Origin: Chitinophagaceae bacterium
GTDB taxonomy: Bacteria > Bacteroidota > Bacteroidia > Chitinophagales > Chitinophagaceae
Direction: 5' to 3'
NCBI GenBank assembly: GCA_024103425.1
Contig: JAGFIS010000010.1
Coordinates: forward strand, 1-38,265
DNA length: 38,265 bases
Shown in pieces: positions 1 through 7,482 of the stretch. Under the pieces are notes generated by a model that was not told the origin of the DNA, searched no databases, and saw only the letters and a list, made by a program, of their open reading frames with translations. The position numbers and the translations under genes were made by a program. The number at the start of each line of letters is the position of its first letter. The first letter of the stretch is position 1.

Positions 1-216
1 GCAGGTTCCCCTCCCCTGGAGGGGTCTGGGGTGGTCGGTAAAACTCAACCACCTACAACCAATTCCGGATACGAATCAAAGGCTTCGCGCGCAGGTTCCC
101 CTCCTCTGGAGGGGTCTGGGGTGGTCGATAAGGCGCCTCCTCTTTCAGACGGTTCCGAGTCCGGTTCAAAGTCTTCGAGCGTGGATTCCCCTCCCTTGGA
201 GGGGTCTGGGGTGGTC
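1..216 (+). repeat. Three-copy 90-bp tandem repeat with 36-bp GC-rich core
   Basis: The 36-bp core occurs at 1-36, 91-126 and 181-216, exactly 90 bp apart. It contains a short palindrome (CCCCTCC, 3-nt spacer, GGAGGGG) followed by TCTGGGGTGGTC. Copies 1 and 2 are nearly identical in the core; copy 3 differs at its first bases. The 54-bp spacers of units 1 and 2 are also related but more diverged. All copies are in the same frame and encode SPPLEGSGVV. This core resembles a dispersed intergenic repeat that I recall from many Bacteroidota genomes; that is memory, not a search. Confidence 0.85.
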
Positions 217-450
217 TCATACAAATCACAAGGAAAAATTTACATCAACCCAACCCAATTCTTCAATAACATATCCTCATCCGTATGGACACTCCAAATG
301 GGAAAATACGCTCCTGCTCAAGAGTGGTTGAGAAGCAAGGAAGGAAAGCAATTAACAAGTAATGATATCAGGCATTATCAGAGGATTATCGCGGCCATTG
401 CAGAAACTCAAAGGCTGTCAAAGAAAATAATAAACATTACAAATGAATAA
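1..450 (+). CDS. C-terminal fragment of a type ISP restriction-modification enzyme (5' end outside the window)
   Basis: The frame is open from the first base and ends at TAA 448-450, so this is the tail of a longer gene. The last ~70 residues (IYINPTQFFNNI, then YAPAQEWLRSKEGKQL, then DIRHYQRIIAAI) match, from memory, the conserved C-terminal end of the target-recognition region of type ISP (LlaBIII-like) single-chain restriction-methyltransferases, which have the form YINxxQYFD ... QPAQKWLKDRKGRxL ... DIxHYQKI. Upstream are three 30-residue units, each opening with (A/V)(G/D)SPPLEGSGVV. They keep the reading frame and look like an insertion into or just before this domain. The stop overlaps the next gene by 8 bp. 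The family call rests on the C terminus only; the helicase and methyltransferase parts would lie left of the window. A GTG at 31 is an internal codon, not a likely start. Confidence 0.7.
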   Translation, partial: AGSPPLEGSGVVGKTQPPTTNSGYESKASRAGSPPLEGSGVVDKAPPLSDGSESGSKSSSVDSPPLEGSGVVSYKSQGKIYINPTQFFNNISSSVWTLQMGKYAPAQEWLRSKEGKQLTSNDIRHYQRIIAAIAETQRLSKKIINITNE

Positions 451-1480
451 CCAGATTCTGAAAGCAACGGTCCAGACATTTCCTCCGGCCTATTTCGCAT
501 TGCCGATGGCAACAGGTATCATTTGTATTGCTTCGCATCTGTTGGGGTATAACTCGATCAGTAACTTTCTGTTTATCGTCAATAATATTGAGATTGGAGC
601 GCTTTCAGTCATTTTGATTTTACGGTTGATTTTCTATTTCCCCGATTTTAAAAATGATCTGGGGTCACACACAGAAGGAGCAGGCTTTCTGACTATTGTT
701 GCTGCACTCTGTATATTCGGTACCAAGAATGTTCTGATCAGGGATAATTTCACACTGGCATTCACGGGGTGGAGTGTCGCTTTCTTTATCTGGTTGCTAT
801 TGAGTTATTCATTCTTCATCCTGATTTCTTACAAGAAAGACAAACCCACCCTTCAAGACGGAATTAACGGGTCATGGTTACTGTTAGTAGTTGCTGTTCA
901 GGCACTGTCGATATCCGGTAATACTGTTGCCTCACGGTTTGAGTTTTCACAACAGGTCGTACTGTTTATAACGCTGTTGTTATTCCTGCTGGGCTCGTTG
1001 TTTTATCTGATTATCATTGTACTTATTTTTTACCGTACCGCTTTTCTGCCGATGCCGCCGGGAGAGTTCAGACCATCCTACTGGATCAATATGGGCGCTG
1101 CGGCGATTAGCACCCTGGCAGGAGCTACACTGGTAAAAAGTATGGCCGGTGTTCCTGAATTTCAGGATTTTATTCCGATTATGAAAATAGCCACCCTCTT
1201 ATTTTGGATTGGGGGTACGTGGTGGATTCCCGTAATAGCATTTTTGGAATTATGGCAAAGAACTTCTATAAAAATCCGGTACAGCGCCGGATACTGGAGC
1301 CTGGTTTTCCCTTTAGGGGTGTATACAGTCTGCACCTGGCATGTAGCTGATGTTATTGCTTTGCCTTTCCTTAAACAGATTTCGGCAGTATTTATTTTTA
1401 TCGCCTGGATTGCCTGGGCAGGAACTTATATCGAACTGATTACCAGATTAAGAAAGGTATTTTTAAAACAAGAATCGTAG
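443..1480 (+). CDS. TDT/SLAC1-family transporter (TehA-like)
   Basis: 345-residue integral membrane protein with about ten hydrophobic segments. The opening PPAYFALPMATGI is the conserved TM1 motif of the tellurite-resistance/dicarboxylate transporter (TDT, SLAC1, PF03595) family. A later PPGEFRPSYWINMGAAAI segment and FPLGVYTVCT near the C terminus also fit the family. Members include TehA, malate permeases and anion channels, so the substrate here cannot be stated; tellurite resistance should not be assumed. The ATG at 443 overlaps the stop of the upstream gene by 8 bp, so translation may be coupled to it. The gene is followed after 63 bp by an MFS gene on the same strand. Confidence 0.82.
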   Translation: MNNQILKATVQTFPPAYFALPMATGIICIASHLLGYNSISNFLFIVNNIEIGALSVILILRLIFYFPDFKNDLGSHTEGAGFLTIVAALCIFGTKNVLIRDNFTLAFTGWSVAFFIWLLLSYSFFILISYKKDKPTLQDGINGSWLLLVVAVQALSISGNTVASRFEFSQQVVLFITLLLFLLGSLFYLIIIVLIFYRTAFLPMPPGEFRPSYWINMGAAAISTLAGATLVKSMAGVPEFQDFIPIMKIATLLFWIGGTWWIPVIAFLELWQRTSIKIRYSAGYWSLVFPLGVYTVCTWHVADVIALPFLKQISAVFIFIAWIAWAGTYIELITRLRKVFLKQES

Positions 1481-1505
1481 GCCTGGCGATGATAAAGTTT
1501 TACCA

Positions 1506-1534
1506 TTGTTCCAATATTTACTTCCCTAATTTTG
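1506..1534 (+). promoter_or_regulatory. Candidate Bacteroidota-type promoter for the fsr-like gene
   Basis: TTG at 1506-1508, an 18-nt gap, then TAATTTTG at 1527-1534, fitting the Bacteroidota -33/-7 pattern (TTTG, N~19, TAnnTTTG). The ATG at 1544 is only 9 nt past the box, so the transcript would be leaderless or have a leader of a few bases. Confidence 0.5.
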
Positions 1535-1543
1535 CCTCCTTAA

Positions 1544-2761
1544 ATGAATACCACAGACGGACAAAAAACTGTTGCAAAGCAAGCGCAGGAGCTCACAGTT
1601 TACAGCATTTTAATCACCATCAGTTTTTCGCACATGTTGAACGACATGATGCAGTCGCTGATTCCGTCTATTTATCCAATTTTAAAAGATTCTTTCAGTC
1701 TGAGTTTTGCACAGGTAGGGTTAATTCAACTGACTTTCCAGTTGACGGCCAGTTTATTACAGCCGTTAGTCGGTTCTTTTACCGACAGGCGTCCGCAACC
1801 TTTTTCACTGGCGATTGGGATGGGATTCACGTTGATTGGATTAATCAGCATTTCGTATGTCAACACTTTCGGTGGTATTTTGTTATCAGTAGCGCTGATC
1901 GGTAGCGGATCTTCAGTATTTCATCCTGAATCTTCAAAGATTGCATTTCTGGCATCGGGTGGAAAGCGAGGACTGGCACAATCTATTTTCCAGGTAGGCG
2001 GTAATGCCGGAACGGCTATCGGACCCTTATTGGCGGCATTGATAGTTGTGAAGTATGGGAGAGGCCATGCAGCTTACTTCGGAATATTTGCCTTGATCGC
2101 TATGATTATTTTGGTGTATGTGGGTAAATGGGCAAAACCTCGGCTGGAAGACCTGAAGCGCCTCAAGAAAAAAGGAGACGTTGCAGATTATCATCCGGGA
2201 TTATCGAGAAGCAGAGTACACTGGTCAGTCGCTATCCTTTTAGTATTGATTTTCTCTAAGTTTTTCTATCTGGCGAGCATCAGCAGTTATTATACTTTTT
2301 TCCTGATCGAGAAATTTGGTGTCAGCATTAAAACTTCTCAGATATACTTGTTTATTTTCTTAGCGGCTACTGCTTTAGGTACCTATTTCGGCGGACCGCT
2401 GGGCGATCGTTACGGGCGTAAATATGTCATCTGGTTCTCTATTCTGGGAGTAGCCCCTTTCACGATGCTGATGCCTTACGTTAGTCTTTTTTGGACAGCC
2501 ATTCTGAGTGTAATTATCGGTTTTGTGCTATCATCAGCTTTTCCTGCAATCTTGGTGTATGCTCAGGAATTGATGCCGGGCAAGATTGGGATGATATCCG
2601 GACTTTTTTTCGGACTTGCCTTTGGAATGGGCGGGCTCGGTTCTGCTTTGCTCGGCATGCTTGCAGATGCTACTGATATTTATTTCGTGTATCACGTCTG
2701 TGCGTTCCTGCCGCTGATAGGTCTGGTTACCTGGAGATTACCTGATTTGAGAAAGGTTTGA
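1544..2761 (+). CDS. MFS efflux transporter, fosmidomycin-resistance (Fsr) type
   Basis: 405 residues with about twelve membrane segments. The region FSHMLNDMMQSLIPSIYPIL (residues ~29-48), followed by LTFQLTASLLQPLVGSFTDR and SGSSVFHPESS, is characteristic of the fosmidomycin-resistance (Fsr/YfnC) branch of the major facilitator superfamily. A second-half motif GGPLGDRYGRK corresponds to the cytoplasmic loop 8-9 repeat of the MFS signature. Fsr proteins export fosmidomycin and some act on other drugs, but the native substrate here is unknown. ATG 1544 is chosen because TM1 follows a ~20-residue polar N terminus and a promoter-like box lies just upstream. A second MFS gene follows 67 bp later on the same strand. 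Confidence 0.88.
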   Translation: MNTTDGQKTVAKQAQELTVYSILITISFSHMLNDMMQSLIPSIYPILKDSFSLSFAQVGLIQLTFQLTASLLQPLVGSFTDRRPQPFSLAIGMGFTLIGLISISYVNTFGGILLSVALIGSGSSVFHPESSKIAFLASGGKRGLAQSIFQVGGNAGTAIGPLLAALIVVKYGRGHAAYFGIFALIAMIILVYVGKWAKPRLEDLKRLKKKGDVADYHPGLSRSRVHWSVAILLVLIFSKFFYLASISSYYTFFLIEKFGVSIKTSQIYLFIFLAATALGTYFGGPLGDRYGRKYVIWFSILGVAPFTMLMPYVSLFWTAILSVIIGFVLSSAFPAILVYAQELMPGKIGMISGLFFGLAFGMGGLGSALLGMLADATDIYFVYHVCAFLPLIGLVTWRLPDLRKV

Positions 2762-2828
2762 ATTCTTTCTCTATGGAAATTTATTTTGTTTTTCCCCTTC
2801 GTTTTATTCAGGTTTGCAGAGATTCTAA

Positions 2829-4025
2829 ATGACAAACACAGTAAACTCTGATCAGCCTGTTTCCGGAATTCCGGCAGCTCTGAAATACTTCATGGCAGTA
2901 TCCTGCGGGATTATGGTTGCTAACTTGTACTACTGCCAGCCGTTATTAGGAGATTTTGTTGAAATTTTTGGAGTGCAGGAAAATGCTGCTGCGTGGATTA
3001 ATATTTGCTCTCAGTTAGGTTACGGCCTCGGATTGTTTTTCATCGTTCCTGTCGGGGATATGGTGCCGCGCAGGAATCTGTTGGTATGGATGCATATTAT
3101 GGCAGCCTTGTCCGTAGCAGGAGCAGCAATTTCGCAGAATATCGGGATGATTTATTTTTTCAGTGTATGTATAGGGCTTACTGCTACTGCCTGTCAGGTG
3201 TTTGTTCCGTTAGGAGCACATCTTGCATCAGAAGAGGAGAGGGGTAAGGTGATCGGTACTATAATGGGAGGCTTGCTCTCAGGTATTTTATTATCGCGCA
3301 CACTGAGTGGATTAGCTGCTGATTTGTGGGGCTGGCGTTCTGTGTACTGGATAGCCTGCGGATTGATGTTAGTGATGGCAGCATTGGTTCATAGAATGAT
3401 TCCCGGGGAAGAACCGGGATTCAAAGGAAATTACCGGGTACTGATGATATCACTTCTGAGGCTGATTCGTTCACAGAGCATCGTTCGAGAAAGTGCGTGG
3501 ATCGGTGCCTGTACGTTTGGCGCTATTTCGGCATTCTGGAGCACAATGGCCTTCTTTTTAGAAAAACCGCCTTTCGATTACTCTGTATCCGTTATTGGTT
3601 TATTTGGTATCGTCGGCCTGGCCGGAGCTTTGGTTTCTCCCTTTGTCGGAACCCTGAATGACAAGAAGGGCCCTTATCTGCCCATTAAGGCCGGGATTCT
3701 AATCATGATTGCGGGTTATGCACTGATGTTTTACGGACACCTGAGTATCTGGATTGTAGTAATCGGAATCATCCTTATAGATGTCGGATTACAGAGTGCT
3801 CACGTTCCAAACATCACGAGAGTATCATCACTCTACACACGTGCGCGGACGAGGCTGAACACAATTTACATGACAGCTTTCTTCATCGGGGGGACTTTGG
3901 GATCTATTCTTGGCAGTTATGCGTGGGATATGTACGGTTGGAGTGGGGTATGCGGTGTCGGAATTTTGTTTTCACTGTTGGGGGGCTTGCCGGTTGTATT
4001 TGGGAAAAACAGGCATGCAGAGTGA
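2829..4025 (+). CDS. Major facilitator superfamily transporter (DHA1-like)
   Basis: 398 residues with about twelve membrane segments. The N terminus has VANLYYCQPLLGDFVEIF, then PVGDMVPRRNLL at the loop 2-3 signature position, then GHLASEEERG-type residues (GAHLASEEERGKVIG) and LSRTLSGLAADLWGWRSVYW in TM5. These are typical of uncharacterised sugar-efflux/drug-efflux-like MFS proteins related to E. coli YgaY; the assignment to that branch is by recollection. Substrate unknown. It is the last gene of a plus-strand run of transporters and ends just before a hairpin terminator that faces rplI. Confidence 0.8.
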   Translation: MTNTVNSDQPVSGIPAALKYFMAVSCGIMVANLYYCQPLLGDFVEIFGVQENAAAWINICSQLGYGLGLFFIVPVGDMVPRRNLLVWMHIMAALSVAGAAISQNIGMIYFFSVCIGLTATACQVFVPLGAHLASEEERGKVIGTIMGGLLSGILLSRTLSGLAADLWGWRSVYWIACGLMLVMAALVHRMIPGEEPGFKGNYRVLMISLLRLIRSQSIVRESAWIGACTFGAISAFWSTMAFFLEKPPFDYSVSVIGLFGIVGLAGALVSPFVGTLNDKKGPYLPIKAGILIMIAGYALMFYGHLSIWIVVIGIILIDVGLQSAHVPNITRVSSLYTRARTRLNTIYMTAFFIGGTLGSILGSYAWDMYGWSGVCGVGILFSLLGGLPVVFGKNRHAE

Positions 4026-4064
4026 GGAATTTTCTATCCGCAATTGCAGAATTTATTGCAATAA

Positions 4065-4094
4065 AAAATGGTCACCGGGAGCGGTGACCATTTT
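4065..4094. terminator. Bidirectional rho-independent terminator
   Basis: Perfect 12-bp inverted repeat AAAATGGTCACC / GGTGACCATTTT around a 6-nt loop, T-rich on both sides. It sits between the convergent MFS gene (ends 4025) and rplI (ends 4115) and could serve both. Confidence 0.85.
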
Positions 4095-4114
4095 AATTTT
4101 ATTTGTGGATGGTC

Positions 4115-4561
4115 TTATTCTGCTACAACATCAAAATCAATATCAAACTCATGGCCATTGCCAAAATCAATTTTGGCTTTGTAGCTGCCGAGTTCTTTCA
4201 CCTCATCAAGAATCTGAATCCTCTTGCGGTCAATTTCGTAATTACGTTGATCGCGGATAGCTCTTGCAATCTGGAGGTTAGTAACGCTACCGAAGATTTT
4301 TCCGGAAGTACCGGTCTTCGCACCGATAGACAGCGGGCTTTCCTGAAGAGCAGTCTTAACGGCATTAATTTCAGCCAGTAATTGAGCTTCTTTCTTAGCC
4401 TGTTGTTTCTGGCGTTCCTTCAAGCGTGCCATGTTAGAGGGGTTAGCCTCTACTGCCAGTTTGTGAGGAATAAGGTAGTTGCGTCCGTATCCGTCTTTTA
4501 CCGTTACCAGTTCATTAGCTCCACCGAGATTATTTACATCCTGTAATAATATTACCTGCAT
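4115..4561 (-). CDS. rplI: 50S ribosomal protein L9
   Basis: 148 residues, the usual L9 length. The N-terminal RNA-binding domain is clear: MQVILLQDVNNLGG, then VKDGYGRNYLIPHKLA (residues ~22-37), the L9 signature. A charged linker helix rich in K/Q/E (residues ~43-75) and the C-terminal domain (GKIFGSVTNLQIARAI) follow. L9 binds 23S rRNA near the L1 stalk base and helps maintain reading frame. It is the last gene of the minus-strand rpsF-rpsR-rplI set, 79 bp after rpsR, and ends at the shared terminator at 4065-4094. Confidence 0.98.
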   Translation of the reverse strand: MQVILLQDVNNLGGANELVTVKDGYGRNYLIPHKLAVEANPSNMARLKERQKQQAKKEAQLLAEINAVKTALQESPLSIGAKTGTSGKIFGSVTNLQIARAIRDQRNYEIDRKRIQILDEVKELGSYKAKIDFGNGHEFDIDFDVVAE

Positions 4562-4640
4562 TGTTTTGCATTTTTACCCAATCGCGCATTTGCGAGACTT
4601 TCAGTCACACCTAAGGCATGAAATTAGGGTGGTTAAAAAT

Positions 4641-4907
4641 CTATTTTAGTAAATCGGTTACGTAAGGCAAAATGGCCATTTGGCGTGCTTTCTTAACAGC
4701 ATCGCTCACCTTACGCTGATACTTCAAAGAGTTTCCGGTGATGCGGCGAGGCAGTAATTTACCCTGCTCGTTCAGGAACTTCTTCAGGAAATCAGCATCC
4801 TTGTAATCGATGTATTTAATACCCATCTTTTTGAAGCGGCAATACTTCTTAGGCCTTTTGTCAGACTTTATCGCCGTCAGGTATTTGATGTCGTTTGCCT
4901 TAGCCAT
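4641..4907 (-). CDS. rpsR: 30S ribosomal protein S18
   Basis: 88 residues. [17 protein letters not shown] near the N terminus, then [16 protein letters not shown] and [19 protein letters not shown], are the conserved S18 blocks. S18 pairs with S6 on the 30S platform. The ATG at 4907 overlaps the end of rpsF by 8 bp, which suggests coupled translation of the S6/S18 partners. Confidence 0.98.
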   Translation of the reverse strand: MAKANDIKYLTAIKSDKRPKKYCRFKKMGIKYIDYKDADFLKKFLNEQGKLLPRRITGNSLKYQRKVSDAVKKARQMAILPYVTDLLK

Positions 4908-5268
4908 TGTTTACCTCCTCTTTTATTTTTTCGTTAGAAGTAGAGACTCCTTTTGCCTTTCTGGCGTTGTACTCTACCGCGTATTTGTCAAGCGCGGTGT
5001 ACATGTGGCGAAGTACTGATTCATCGCGCAGAAGCTGAGTCTTCAGCTTCTCATTGAAGTCGGATGGCGCCTTGTACTCCAGAATCCAGTAAAGACCGGT
5101 AGTCTTTTTCTGAATCGGATACGCCAGTGATCTTAGTCCCCAGGTGATTTGATGCACTTCTTCTCCGCCATTTTCAGTAAGGAATGACGAGTATCTCTTC
5201 TGAGCATTTTTGAACTCATCCTCAGAGAGTACAGGGGTAAAGATCACCATCAATTCGTAATTTTTCAT
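4900..5268 (-). CDS. rpsF: 30S ribosomal protein S6
   Basis: 122 residues. [16 protein letters not shown] is the typical S6 start. The middle has [19 protein letters not shown] and the C-terminal half ends in a basic/acidic tail. S6 forms a heterodimer with S18 on 16S rRNA. It is the first gene of the minus-strand rpsF-rpsR-rplI operon. A promoter-like TACTTTTG box lies 36 bp upstream. Confidence 0.98.
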   Translation of the reverse strand: MKNYELMVIFTPVLSEDEFKNAQKRYSSFLTENGGEEVHQITWGLRSLAYPIQKKTTGLYWILEYKAPSDFNEKLKTQLLRDESVLRHMYTALDKYAVEYNARKAKGVSTSNEKIKEEVNNG

Positions 5269-5303
5269 GCGTTTGATTTGTGATTTAAATTTAAAAAGGG
5301 TTG

Positions 5304-5311
5304 CAAAAGTA
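5304..5311 (-). promoter_or_regulatory. Candidate -7 box of the rpsF-rpsR-rplI operon
   Basis: On the minus strand this reads TACTTTTG, a full match to TAnnTTTG, 36 bp before the rpsF ATG. The expected -33 position is T-rich but is not a clear TTTG. Confidence 0.5.
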
Positions 5312-5454
5312 CAATAAAATATCGTCTGTAAAAAAGAAAATATGCCTGTTTTGGCTAATTTTTAAACCATCGGTGTTGTTGAAAAACACGGAAATCAGTT
5401 CTCAAATTTCATTTTTTACTAATCGGCTGAAAATCAGGATGTAATCTCGGGAGT

Positions 5455-6951
5455 TTAGAACGGAGAATCCTCGTCATAGTTTTCTTCGTTCATCCTGCTT
5501 CCCCTGTGAATAAACATTTGGGCTGCATTATTCTCAAAGGGTTCGAATTTCTGAATCTCCAGATACGAATTGAAGTGGATGGTTTCCAGACGCCCGTTTC
5601 TGTGTTTGGCTATTTTGATGGTGGCCTGTCCTTTTGTAGAATTACCCATTTCGTCTTGCTGCAGGTCGTGGTATTCGGGTCTGTAAAGGAACATCACGAT
5701 ATCAGCATCCTGCTCGATGGCACCCGATTCACGAAGATCGCTTAACTGTGGTACGAAGTTCTTTTCCTTTCTTTTTTCTACCTCACGGCTTAACTGGCTC
5801 AGTGCAATGATGGGAATCTGCAGTTCTTTGGCCAGCCCTTTAAGGTCACGCGAAATGCGGCTGATTTCCTGCTCACGGTTGGTATTCCTGTTTTCTGATG
5901 ATCCGCTCATCAATTGCAGGTAGTCTATTAATATCAGTCCAACACGGTGTTTGTTCACCAGGCGCCGGCATTTAGCACGAAGCTCAAAAATATTAAGTGC
6001 CGGTGTATCATCGATATGAATCGGTGCATTGCTCAGAACGTTAATACCCTTGGCGTGTAGCTGATTCATTTCATATTCTTCCAGATTACCTCTGGCGATT
6101 TTTTCAAGATGTACTTCACTTTCGGCACTTAAAATCCTTTGTACTAGCTGACTGCTGCTCATCTCAAGAGAGAAGATGGCAACAGGTGTTGGTTTTGAGG
6201 GGTGAAGGGCGGCATTCCTTGCAAGGTTCAGCGCAAAGGCCGTCTTTCCCATTGAGGGCCGGGCAGCAAGAATGATCAAATCTCCGGGCTGCCAACCGTA
6301 AGTCACCTGATCAAGTTTGGGATATCCGCTCGGTACTCCGGTAAGTTCCTCCTCCTTATCGCGCAGCTCATCAATTCGTTTTACTGTCTCTACCAATACG
6401 CTTCCGATGCTTTCTGTTTCACTGCGCAGATAGTTGTTGGAGATTTCAAACAGTTTTGATTCTGAAATGTCAAGAAGGTCAAACACGTCGGTACTATCCT
6501 CGTATGCCTCGCCGATGATTTCGTTGCTGACACGGATCAGCTCTCTCTGGATAAATTTCTGCAGGATGATTCTGGCGTGGATCTCTATGTGAGCAGAAGA
6601 TACTACCGAGTTTGTCAGTTTGGTGATGTAATAAGCTCCTCCGACCAATTCCAGTTCTTCTCTTGCCTTGAGTTCTTCAACCACTGTCAGCAGGTCGATC
6701 GGGAAGTTCTTTTGTTGCAGCGCCTGCATGGCTGCAAATATTTTTTGATGTGCTTCCACATAAAAGCACTCCGGTTTCAGATGTTCAAAGGCAGTATCAA
6801 CGGCTGATTTCTCCAGCATGACAGCACCCAGCACGGCCTCTTCTAATTCCTTCGCCTGAGGCGGAATCTTGCCAAAAATGGCAGGTGCCAAATCAGGAGT
6901 CGGTTTGCGCCTTGTCGCCTTGCGATCTTTATCGAGATTAGAGAGGTTCAT
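5455..6951 (-). CDS. dnaB: Replicative DNA helicase DnaB
   Basis: 498 residues. The N-terminal DnaB domain (residues ~30-135, beginning PPQAKELEEAVLGAVMLE) binds primase. The RecA-like C-terminal motor has Walker A RPSMGKT (231-237), SLEMSSSQLVQR (motif H1a), Walker B LILIDYLQL (339-347) and ISRDLKGLAKEL. Length and motifs are those of a complete hexameric replication-fork helicase; no intein is present. The acidic tail (NEENYDEDSPF) is common in Bacteroidota DnaB. It is transcribed away from a 530-bp gene-free region that holds DnaA-box-like sequences. Confidence 0.98.
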   Translation of the reverse strand: MNLSNLDKDRKATRRKPTPDLAPAIFGKIPPQAKELEEAVLGAVMLEKSAVDTAFEHLKPECFYVEAHQKIFAAMQALQQKNFPIDLLTVVEELKAREELELVGGAYYITKLTNSVVSSAHIEIHARIILQKFIQRELIRVSNEIIGEAYEDSTDVFDLLDISESKLFEISNNYLRSETESIGSVLVETVKRIDELRDKEEELTGVPSGYPKLDQVTYGWQPGDLIILAARPSMGKTAFALNLARNAALHPSKPTPVAIFSLEMSSSQLVQRILSAESEVHLEKIARGNLEEYEMNQLHAKGINVLSNAPIHIDDTPALNIFELRAKCRRLVNKHRVGLILIDYLQLMSGSSENRNTNREQEISRISRDLKGLAKELQIPIIALSQLSREVEKRKEKNFVPQLSDLRESGAIEQDADIVMFLYRPEYHDLQQDEMGNSTKGQATIKIAKHRNGRLETIHFNSYLEIQKFEPFENNAAQMFIHRGSRMNEENYDEDSPF

Positions 6952-7084
6952 GTGTCAGTTATAAATCCTTTTTATTATCTAAAATTAGTCCCGAACAATC
7001 GGTTCCATTTTCGTTAGGGGCATCTAAGGTAACAGACTATTTCTTATTGAAAGAATCATTTCTGAAATTATATTTATTCGGTTC

Positions 7085-7190
7085 TTTTCCACACCTTCAT
7101 CCACATCTTGTTATACTTAGAATCCACCATCAGAGGTTAGATTTCTACATTTAAAAATAGTTTTCAGCAAGTTTGGGAGGGTTATCCACT
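7085..7190 (+). promoter_or_regulatory. Cluster of DnaA-box-like 9-mers
   Basis: TTTTCCACA (7085-7093), TCATCCACA (7097-7105) and TTATCCACT (7182-7190) each match the consensus DnaA box TTATCCACA at 8 of 9 positions and share one orientation. This could mark DnaA control of dnaB or part of an origin; the sequence alone cannot separate these. Confidence 0.45.
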
Positions 7191-7259
7191 TTTCGTTGTT
7201 GAGAAATAAACTTTTCTCTACCGGGCGTGCCAATTACTTTTTTTTGTATGAATTTTCTG

Positions 7260-7370
7260 TCCCTCAGGCCTCCTTAAAATTAAGAAAATCGACGGTCTTA
7301 TGTCTCTGAAAAAATGTAAAAAATAGCTTTGAATAGAGGTCAAAATTCCAAAGAAGTACAGCCTGAGGGA
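7260..7370. repeat. 10-bp inverted repeat enclosing 91 bp
   Basis: TCCCTCAGGC at 7260-7269 and its perfect complement GCCTGAGGGA at 7361-7370. If transcribed it would close a ~111-nt RNA. No adjacent terminator or known RNA motif was recognised. Confidence 0.5.
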
Positions 7371-7482
7371 TTTGCAGTGTTTAGTTATTATTAATAATTA
7401 TATAGCAGGCAACCGGTAACCTCAAACTTTACTTAATTTTGGCACTTTCCAAGAATTGAACGTGTGATTTTAAAGTTGAATA

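Larger units (their letters stand above)
6952..7482. other. Gene-free region between divergent dnaB and pheT
   Basis: 531 bp, AT-rich, no credible reading frame. It holds three sequences one base away from the DnaA box TTATCCACA (7085-7093, 7097-7105, 7182-7190, all on the plus strand), a 10-bp inverted repeat at 7260-7269 and 7361-7370, and TAATTTTG at 7434-7441, a possible pheT -7 box 41 bp before its ATG. I saw no recognisable RNA gene. Confidence 0.7.

Noticed and set aside
443..1480. Naming the TDT-family gene tehA / tellurite resistance
   Set aside because: The family includes malate permeases and anion channels; nothing in the neighbourhood (no tehB) supports tellurite resistance.
1489..1905. 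138-codon ORF overlapping the start of the fsr-like MFS gene
   Set aside because: Alternative-frame shadow of a clear MFS coding sequence, with a composition (many His/Phe/Cys) typical of such shadows.
4120..4381. Plus-strand ORFs over rplI (for example 92 codons at 4103-4381)
   Set aside because: Antisense shadows of the ribosomal protein gene.
7260..7370. Annotating the region as 6S, SRP or tmRNA
   Set aside because: No SRP tetraloop/GGAA-type core, no tmRNA tRNA-like ends and no definite 6S features; only the closing stem is visible.
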